Shown here piece by piece: positions 1 to 5,023 of a stretch of 6,743 nt of DNA (positions are counted from its first letter, which is position 1; each line of letters opens with the position of its first letter). The notes beneath the pieces were generated by a model. The model searched no databases. It was not told the DNA's origin and was given only the letters and a program-made list of their open reading frames with translations. Where the stretch lies: assembly GCA_002403455.1 (NCBI GenBank), contig DHHV01000117.1:258-7000 (forward strand), read 5' to 3'. This stretch comes from Hyphomonadaceae bacterium UBA4763. GTDB taxonomy: Bacteria; Pseudomonadota; Alphaproteobacteria; Caulobacterales; Aquidulcibacteraceae. A program made the translations under genes and the position numbers.

Positions 1-243
1 GATCAGCCAGTCGCCTTCGCGGGTGGGCATCGCTCGCCAGCCGGAAATCACGGCGCCGGCGGTAATCGCATAGACGATCATCCAGCCCAGCCCGAAGGTC
101 GCATCACCCGGTGCCCAGCGCGGCAGTACCAGGCGGTGATACCAGCCATCGGGCAGCGCGATCGTGGTGCCCATCACCGCGACCATCGCCGCGACCAGCG
201 CCCCAACGACGATCGGAAACAGCCAGAGTCGCGGCATTGCCAT
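1..243 (-). CDS. tspO: TspO/MBR-family tryptophan-rich membrane protein (5' part only)
   Basis: Only the first 81 codons are present; the gene runs off the left edge, and family members are usually about 150-160 residues. The visible part starts with a hydrophobic first helix (about residues 6-29). A loop with GWYHRLVLPRWAP (33-45) and a second helix with GLGWMIVYAITAG (51-63) follow. The tryptophan/proline-rich loop before helix 2 is the typical TspO/MBR pattern. Known family members are five-helix membrane proteins that bind porphyrins and related tetrapyrroles; in Rhodobacter, TspO represses photosynthesis genes under oxygen. The start is ATG at 243, 11 bases after the bchP stop, with a second ATG at 237. 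Neither has a recognisable Shine-Dalgarno sequence, so translation probably depends on coupling to bchP. Family assignment is fairly firm; the regulatory role is inferred from the family and neighbours. Confidence 0.85.
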   Translation of the reverse strand, partial: MAMPRLWLFPIVVGALVAAMVAVMGTTIALPDGWYHRLVLPRWAPGDATFGLGWMIVYAITAGAVISGWRAMPTREGDWLI

Positions 244-254
244 CGGCGCGGGCT

Positions 255-1457
255 TCAGGCTGCCAGCCCCAGCAAATGGCTCATATCCTTCAGGAAGATG
301 CGGATATGCGCCATCGGCTCGGCGCGCACGAGTTCCTTGTTCATATAGGCCTGCCAGGTCAGATATTGCACGTCGGGGTCGGCGCACATGGCGACAAAGC
401 GCTCGCGCCGGGCGTCATTGCGATACCAAAAATGCTGTAACATGCCGAGCACGAAGAAAACCTGACCATGATCGGCCATGAAGGCGCGGCGGGCTTGCGC
501 CAAGGCGCGGCTATTGGCGGTCTTCAAAGCTTCGGCGACCGCATTGGCGGCGAGGCGCCCGCCCAACATCGCGTAATAAATCCCTTCACCCGAGGCCGGG
601 GCGACAACGCCGGCCGCATCGCCGGCAAGAACGATGGCGCGGCGGTCATCCCAGACCTTGCGCGGCGATAAGGGGATTGGCGCGCCCTCGCGGCGCAAGG
701 TGCGGCAGCCGGCAAGACCGGCGCGTTGGCGCAACAGGCCGGTGGCGCTGCGCAAGGAAAAGCCCTTTTGGGCCGAGCCGACGCCGATGCTGGCGCATTT
801 GCCATGCGGGAAAATCCAGCCGTAGAAATCCGGCGAGACCTCGCCTTGGTAATAGACGTCGCAGCGCGCGCCTTCAAAGCCGTTCTGGCCTTCCGCGGGG
901 GATTCGACGATCTCGTGATAGGCAAAAACCGATTTGACATGGCCTTGGCCGAGGCCCAATTCGGCGACGCGCGAACGGGCCCCATCGGCGCCGATGACGT
1001 AACGGGCGTTGAGGACGCGCCAGGCGCCGCTCTCGGCGGCTTGGCCCGGAGCGGAGGGCTCGCGATATCCAAGCACCAGGCGGCCGTCTTCGCGCCGGCC
1101 CAGCGATTCAAAGGTTCCGGTCAGGCGCTCGGCGCCGGCGGCGGCGGCGCGGGCGCGCAGGTTTTCGTCGAAATGCTCGCGATCGACCATGCCGACAAAG
1201 CCGCCCTCGATCGGCATATCGACGGCGGCGCCGGAAGGGGCGAGCATGCGCGCGGCGCGGGCTTTGGCGACCAGCCAGGCGTCGGGAATGTCAAAATCAC
1301 GGATCAGGCGCGGCGGGATGGCGCCGCCGCAGGGCTTGATGCGGCCAGCCTTGTCGATCAGCGCGACGTCGATCCCTTGGCGGGCGAGGTCTTCGGCGGC
1401 GATCGCACCGGCTGGGCCTCCCCCAATAACGACGACGTCATAATCGATGCGCGACAT
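255..1457 (-). CDS. bchP: Geranylgeranyl reductase of bacteriochlorophyll synthesis (BchP)
   Basis: This 400-residue flavoprotein reduces three double bonds of the geranylgeranyl tail on bacteriochlorophyll a to give the phytyl tail, the last step of the pathway. The N-terminus carries the FAD dinucleotide-binding fold, VVIGGGPAGAIAAEDLARQG (residues 9-28), then KPCGGAIP (41-48), characteristic of the geranylgeranyl reductase group. A second FAD contact, VIGADGARSRV (154-164), and the GD motif VLAGDAAGVVAPASGEGI (275-292 region) follow. FYGWIFPH (211-218) is also typical. Length matches known BchP proteins (about 390-400). The ATG at 1457 is set by an AGGAG six bases upstream, which overlaps the stop codon of the preceding PucC-family gene, so the two are probably translationally coupled. 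The neighbours (bchG, PucC family) support BchP over archaeal or plant-type reductases of the same superfamily. Confidence 0.96.
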   Translation of the reverse strand: MSRIDYDVVVIGGGPAGAIAAEDLARQGIDVALIDKAGRIKPCGGAIPPRLIRDFDIPDAWLVAKARAARMLAPSGAAVDMPIEGGFVGMVDREHFDENLRARAAAAGAERLTGTFESLGRREDGRLVLGYREPSAPGQAAESGAWRVLNARYVIGADGARSRVAELGLGQGHVKSVFAYHEIVESPAEGQNGFEGARCDVYYQGEVSPDFYGWIFPHGKCASIGVGSAQKGFSLRSATGLLRQRAGLAGCRTLRREGAPIPLSPRKVWDDRRAIVLAGDAAGVVAPASGEGIYYAMLGGRLAANAVAEALKTANSRALAQARRAFMADHGQVFFVLGMLQHFWYRNDARRERFVAMCADPDVQYLTWQAYMNKELVRAEPMAHIRIFLKDMSHLLGLAA

Positions 1458-1463
1458 GGGGCA

Positions 1464-1468
1464 CTCCT
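1464..1468 (-). promoter_or_regulatory. Ribosome binding site of bchP overlapping upstream stop
   Basis: AGGAG on the minus strand, six bases before the bchP ATG. Its first two bases are the last two of the TAG stop of the upstream PucC-family gene. This fixes the bchP start and suggests that terminating ribosomes feed bchP. Confidence 0.8.
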
Positions 1469-2816
1469 ATTCGGCGGGTTGCAGGCGGGGCGAGGATGAG
1501 GCGGGCGCGCCGATCGCTTGGGCGGCGTCGATGCGGGCGGCGAGAAAAGCGGCGAACAGGAACAAGGCCGCTTCGAAGGTGAAAACGCTGGCGAAGGCCG
1601 GCGGATCGGCGCTCAGCGCGCGGCGCAAGGCGTCGACGCCAGCCGCGCCCAAAAATCCGCCCAAGCCAAAGGCGATGGCTTGCGCTGCGCCCCACAGGCC
1701 GATGCGGGCGCCTTCGCGGCGGGCGCGGCCATGGCCAGCGAGGCCCATCATCGAGCCGATCGCGGCGACGGCAAACATGCCATTGGCGAAGCCGAGCGCG
1801 AAGACATTGACTTCCAACGGCCACAGGGTCGGCCGAGCCGCGCCAATGGCGAGACCGCCGAGGGCGAGCGCGGAGCCAACGCAACCGGCAATCGTCCAAC
1901 TCCGCATCCAGCCTTGGCGCTTGGCCCCGACCCAGCCGCCCAGCGCGCCGACGAGGATCATGCCGAGCAAGACGCCGCCATGCTGCATTCCGGCCAGCGC
2001 GGTCGATTGCGCGGGGCTGAGGCCAAAGACGAGGCCGGCGAACGGTTCGAGGATCAGGTCCTGGGCGGAATAGGCCAGCATCGAGGCGAACACGAACAAA
2101 GTGAACCGGCGGGCCATCGGCTCGGCCCAAATCTCGGCGAAGGCGGCGCGAAAGGATTGGCGCGTGGGCGCGGGCGCCTGGGACGGATCGGCAGGCGTGG
2201 AGAGGTCGCGGCTGGCGCGCTCGACGCCCCAGACGGCGAGGCTTGCCAGCGCAAAGGCGCTGGCGCAGACGATTAACGCCACGCGCAGAAGTCTGTCGGG
2301 GGAAAACGGCGCCAGGAATTGCGCCGACAAGGCCGCCGTCAAGACGATGCCAAGGATCATCATGACCCAGGTCAGAGCGGCGGCGGCGGGGCGGCGGGCT
2401 GGGGCGGCGCGGCTGGCGAGCAAGGCCAGCAGATTGGTGCCGGCAGCGCCGACGCCCGCGCCGATCAGCGTGAACGCCAACAGCCCAAGCGCGAGGCCCG
2501 GCCAAAAGGCGCTGGCCATCCAGATGGTGGCGAAGGACGCAATGGCTCCGCCGATCGCCAGCATGGCCATGCCGCCGATGATCCAGGGCGTGCGCGCCCC
2601 GCCTTGGTCGGCGCGCAAGCCCCAATGCGGGCGCGACAGCTGCACGGCGTAATGCCAGCCGACGAGGCCAGCCGGGACCATGGCGGCGAGGCCAAATTCG
2701 ACCACGGCGACGCGGTTGAGCGTTGAGGTCATCAGCACGACAATGGCGCCGATGGCGCTCTGCACGAGGCCAAGGCGCAAGATCGACAGCCAGGACAACC
2801 CTTTGGGCGACATCAT
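1467..2816 (-). CDS. PucC/Bch2-family membrane protein (MFS fold), bacteriochlorophyll operon
   Basis: A 449-residue hydrophobic protein with about twelve membrane segments and major-facilitator character. It belongs to the PucC family (PucC, LhaA and the '44.5 kDa bacteriochlorophyll synthase chain' Bch2/ORF428). Supporting motifs are LSILRLGLVQSAIGAIVVL with STLNRVAVVE (first helix and loop, residues 10-40), RADQGGARTPWIIGG (68-82; the PucC counterpart of the MFS loop 2-3 motif), and AQDLILEPFAG (251-261) in the second half. A Pro/Ala-rich linker (about 206-219) joins the halves. Known members help assemble light-harvesting complexes or deliver bacteriochlorophyll; no enzymatic role in synthesis is proven despite the old name. 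The position between bchG and bchP matches ORF428/bch2 in Rhodobacter capsulatus. An in-frame GTG at 2828 overlaps the bchG stop, but the ATG at 2816 is better placed behind GAGGGG; the ATG at 2813 is also possible. Which paralog it is cannot be settled here. Confidence 0.9.
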   Translation of the reverse strand: MMSPKGLSWLSILRLGLVQSAIGAIVVLMTSTLNRVAVVEFGLAAMVPAGLVGWHYAVQLSRPHWGLRADQGGARTPWIIGGMAMLAIGGAIASFATIWMASAFWPGLALGLLAFTLIGAGVGAAGTNLLALLASRAAPARRPAAAALTWVMMILGIVLTAALSAQFLAPFSPDRLLRVALIVCASAFALASLAVWGVERASRDLSTPADPSQAPAPTRQSFRAAFAEIWAEPMARRFTLFVFASMLAYSAQDLILEPFAGLVFGLSPAQSTALAGMQHGGVLLGMILVGALGGWVGAKRQGWMRSWTIAGCVGSALALGGLAIGAARPTLWPLEVNVFALGFANGMFAVAAIGSMMGLAGHGRARREGARIGLWGAAQAIAFGLGGFLGAAGVDALRRALSADPPAFASVFTFEAALFLFAAFLAARIDAAQAIGAPASSSPRLQPAE

Positions 2817-2820
2817 GTTT

Positions 2821-2826
2821 CCCCTC
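2821..2826 (-). promoter_or_regulatory. Ribosome binding site of the PucC-family gene
   Basis: GAGGGG on the minus strand, overlapping the bchG TGA stop. It sits four bases from the ATG at 2816 and seven from the ATG at 2813, favouring these over the upstream GTG at 2828. Confidence 0.6.
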
Positions 2827-3748
2827 ACGCAGGCCGGAAAAACGGCGAAATGGCGATGGCGCTCGCCATCATGCCTAAAACGAATTGGGTGACGCCAGTG
2901 GCGTTATACCAGGGCGCAAAACGAGCCGGATCGCGCAGCAGCCGCCGCGCGCAGAGCGCTTGGCCAAGGATCAACAGAGCGATCAACGCGGCGAAGGCCG
3001 GTTTGCCCAGCACGACCAGCAAGGTGAGGACGGCGCCTTGCGGGATCAGCATGACGAGGCAGGCGATTTGCGCGGCGCGAGCGGGACCCAAAACGGCGGG
3101 CATCGAGCGAATGCCGGTGGCGCGGTCGCCCTCGATCGCTTTGAAATCATTCAGCGTCATGATGCCATGCGCGCCGATCGAATAAAGCAGCGCCAGCAGG
3201 ATCGACGGCCAAGCCGGCAGACCGCCGCTCATCAACGCCGCGCCGGTAAACCAGGCGAGGCCCTCATAAGACAAGGCGACCGCGCCGGGACCGGCGATGT
3301 ATGAGCGCTTCAGCCGCAAGGGCGGGGCGCTATAGGCCCAGGCCAAAGCCAAGCCAACCAAGCCGGCAACAAAAACGACCGGGCCAAGCAAAGCGGCGAA
3401 AGCGGCTGAAATGGTCGTGCCGATCAGCGCGAGCCACAGGCCCCAACGCCCGGGCACGCGGCCCGACGGGATCGGCCGGTTCGGCTCGTTGATCGCATCG
3501 ACATGCCGGTCAAACCATTCATTGACGGCTTGGCTGGTGGCGCAGACCAACGGCCCGGCCAAGAGGACGCCCGCCAGCGCTTCGGGCCAGCGTTGGATGA
3601 GCGGGGCGCCGGCGCTGACGACGCCGCATAAAAACGCCCACATCGGCGCAAACCAGGTGATCGGCTTGAGCAATTCGACGATGTCGCGCAGCTTGGGCAA
3701 GCGCGCGGCGGCGGAAGCGGAACTGGTCGCGGCAAGGTCGGACGCCAT
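2825..3748 (-). CDS. bchG: Bacteriochlorophyll a synthase (BchG), prenyl transferase
   Basis: BchG is a UbiA-type membrane prenyltransferase that esterifies bacteriochlorophyllide a with geranylgeranyl (or phytyl) diphosphate. Counting from the ATG at 3748 (307 residues), LLKPITWFAPMWAFLCG (26-42) is the typical BchG/ChlG entry into helix 1. The first Asp-rich, diphosphate/Mg-binding motif is NEWFDRHVDAINEPNRPIPS (76-95), with DRHVD inside it. The second is NDFKAIEGDRATGIRSMP (200-217). About eight to nine hydrophobic helices fill the rest. The INEPNRPIPSGR version separates chlorophyll synthases from quinone or heme prenyltransferases. Length fits the family (about 300). A GTG at 3763 would add five residues. 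Neither start has a clear Shine-Dalgarno sequence, so I chose the ATG. It heads the bchG-PucC-bchP-tspO unit, 67 bases after the sigma gene. No PpsR-type TGT-N12-ACA site lies upstream. Confidence 0.96.
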   Translation of the reverse strand: MASDLAATSSASAAARLPKLRDIVELLKPITWFAPMWAFLCGVVSAGAPLIQRWPEALAGVLLAGPLVCATSQAVNEWFDRHVDAINEPNRPIPSGRVPGRWGLWLALIGTTISAAFAALLGPVVFVAGLVGLALAWAYSAPPLRLKRSYIAGPGAVALSYEGLAWFTGAALMSGGLPAWPSILLALLYSIGAHGIMTLNDFKAIEGDRATGIRSMPAVLGPARAAQIACLVMLIPQGAVLTLLVVLGKPAFAALIALLILGQALCARRLLRDPARFAPWYNATGVTQFVLGMMASAIAISPFFRPA

Positions 3749-3756
3749 GCCGTAAA

Positions 3757-3772
3757 CGGCCACGGACGGCCG
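3757..3772. repeat. Short inverted repeat upstream of bchG
   Basis: CGGCC (3757-3761) and GGCCG (3768-3772) form a five-pair GC stem with a six-base loop that contains the alternative GTG start of bchG. It could hide that start or be a chance product of GC-rich sequence; no known operator is recognised. Confidence 0.3.
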
Positions 3773-3800
3773 CGGGCGTCAAGCGCGCAAGACGCCGCAT

Positions 3801-3815
3801 GGGGCGGGAGGCCCC
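3801..3815. terminator. Weak GC hairpin just after the sigma gene stop
   Basis: GGGGC (3801-3805) and GCCCC (3811-3815) pair around a five-base loop immediately after the TAG of the sigma factor gene. No T run follows on the minus strand, so it is at best a weak or Rho-assisted terminator, or an RNA 3'-end stabiliser. Read-through into bchG is therefore plausible. Confidence 0.3.
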
Positions 3816-4700
<885 letters not shown>

Positions 4701-4708
4701 ATGTTCGG

Positions 4709-4713
4709 CTCCC
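4709..4713 (-). promoter_or_regulatory. Ribosome binding site of the sigma factor gene
   Basis: GGGAG on the minus strand, eight bases before the ATG at 4700. It decides for this start over the in-frame ATG at 4730, which has no purine-rich sequence upstream. Confidence 0.65.
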
Positions 4714-4718
4714 AGGCC

Positions 4719-4737
4719 CGCGCCGCGCATCGGCGCG
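4719..4737. repeat. GC hairpin in the sigma factor gene leader
   Basis: CGCGCC (4719-4724) and GGCGCG (4732-4737) form a perfect six-pair stem with a seven-base loop, ending five bases upstream of the GGGAG ribosome site on the minus-strand transcript. It covers the alternative ATG at 4730 and would disfavour that start. Confidence 0.4.
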
Positions 4738-4871
4738 ACGACGAATTCCGAACGCTGTTACTTTTGTTGATCTGCCTACGCGGCGATCAGGCGACTGGAT
4801 CACTGCGCGCATGTGGCAAGGGCGCAGGGGGCGCGGCGGCCCGCGTCAAGAAGCGGTTAAGAATGGCAGGT

Positions 4872-4898
4872 CGTGGAGCGTTGCGTCCACGGTTTTTT
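4872..4898 (+). terminator. Intrinsic terminator-like hairpin with T run, plus strand
   Basis: CGTGGA (4872-4877) and TCCACG (4886-4891) form a six-pair stem with an eight-base loop. One G and six Ts (4893-4898) follow. This is the classic shape of a Rho-independent terminator for plus-strand transcription. No plus-strand protein gene precedes it, so it may end an antisense or small RNA starting near the sigma gene, or protect the sigma region from converging transcription. Confidence 0.55.
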
Positions 4899-4927
4899 AT
4901 GTCGTCTGAAAGCATTTGGTCATCGCT

Positions 4928-4956
4928 TCGAAATCGCCGATTAACCCTGATATCAT
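4928..4956 (+). promoter_or_regulatory. Candidate sigma70-type promoter of the chemoreceptor gene
   Basis: TCGAAA (4928-4933) matches four of six -35 consensus bases and TATCAT (4951-4956) five of six -10 bases, with the ideal 17-base spacer. Transcription would start near 4963, leaving a leader of about 60 bases before the ATG at 5023. Spotted by eye; no other promoter upstream of the gene looks better. Confidence 0.45.
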
Positions 4957-4986
4957 AAGCCAAACACAGCAAAGCCCGATCAGGGT
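4944..4986. repeat. Inverted repeat straddling the candidate chemoreceptor promoter start
   Basis: ACCCTGAT (4944-4951) and ATCAGGGT (4979-4986) are perfect eight-base inverted copies separated by 27 bases, centred at about 4965. The left copy touches the candidate -10 box and overlaps a TGATATCA palindrome (4948-4955). It could be a two-site operator, or a stem in the messenger leader if transcription starts further upstream. Confidence 0.45.
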
Positions 4987-5017
4987 CAATGAGCCTGGCG
5001 TGCATTTAATTCTTTTG

Positions 5018-5023
5018 AAAGGA
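5018..5023 (+). promoter_or_regulatory. Ribosome binding site of the chemoreceptor gene
   Basis: AAAGGA ends at the A of the ATG at 5023, too close to serve it well. It lies eight bases from the in-frame GTG at 5032, which is normal spacing. An in-frame stop at 4990-4992 excludes longer versions. Confidence 0.5.

Larger units (their letters stand above)
4701..5022. other. Divergent intergenic region between the sigma factor and chemoreceptor genes
   Basis: About 320 bases without a supported protein gene. It has locally lower GC than the flanks, notably at 4893-5020. It contains the untranslated leader and ribosome site of the sigma gene on the minus strand. On the plus strand there is a terminator-like hairpin with a T run (4872-4898), a candidate sigma70 promoter (4928-4956), an inverted repeat (4944-4986), and the chemoreceptor leader. 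A GC hairpin (4719-4737) and three copies of GATCA/TGATC (4768-4801) lie near the sigma gene. I found no PpsR site, no convincing FNR box and no tRNA. A weak minus-strand sigma70-like candidate is ATGACC (4918-4923) with CATAAA (4896-4901), spacer 16. Confidence 0.7.

Noticed and set aside
726..1499. 257-codon plus-strand open frame antisense to bchP
   Set aside because: Its frame is open only because bchP has strong GC bias at third positions; the protein is Gly/Ala/Asp-rich and matches no family, while the minus strand encodes a clear BchP.
1518..2276. 252-codon plus-strand open frame antisense to the PucC-family gene
   Set aside because: Low-complexity Gly/Ala/Arg/Glu composition and no ribosome site; it is a shadow of the real membrane protein gene.
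1438..2625. 395-codon minus-strand open frame inside the PucC-family gene
   Set aside because: Arg/Pro-rich out-of-frame translation of the real gene on the same strand.
3752..3782. Possible sigma70 promoter of bchG with TTGACG at 3777-3782
   Set aside because: The -35 box is good, but no acceptable -10 exists at 16-19 bases, and a start there would fall at or inside the bchG coding region.
4830..4855. Possible RpoH-type autoregulatory promoter on the minus strand (CTTGACG then CCCCCTGC)
   Set aside because: The spacer is about 12 bases and the -10 part is a poor match to CCCCATNT; probably a chance match in GC-rich sequence.
4936..4943. GCCGATTA resembling a flagellar sigma28 -10 element upstream of the chemoreceptor
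   Set aside because: No TAAA-type -35 element at the required distance; the sigma70-like pair fits better.
4787..5005. 72-codon minus-strand open frame upstream of the sigma gene
   Set aside because: Poor ribosome site, no recognisable domain, and it crosses the hairpin and candidate promoter elements. Not fully excluded, but unsupported.
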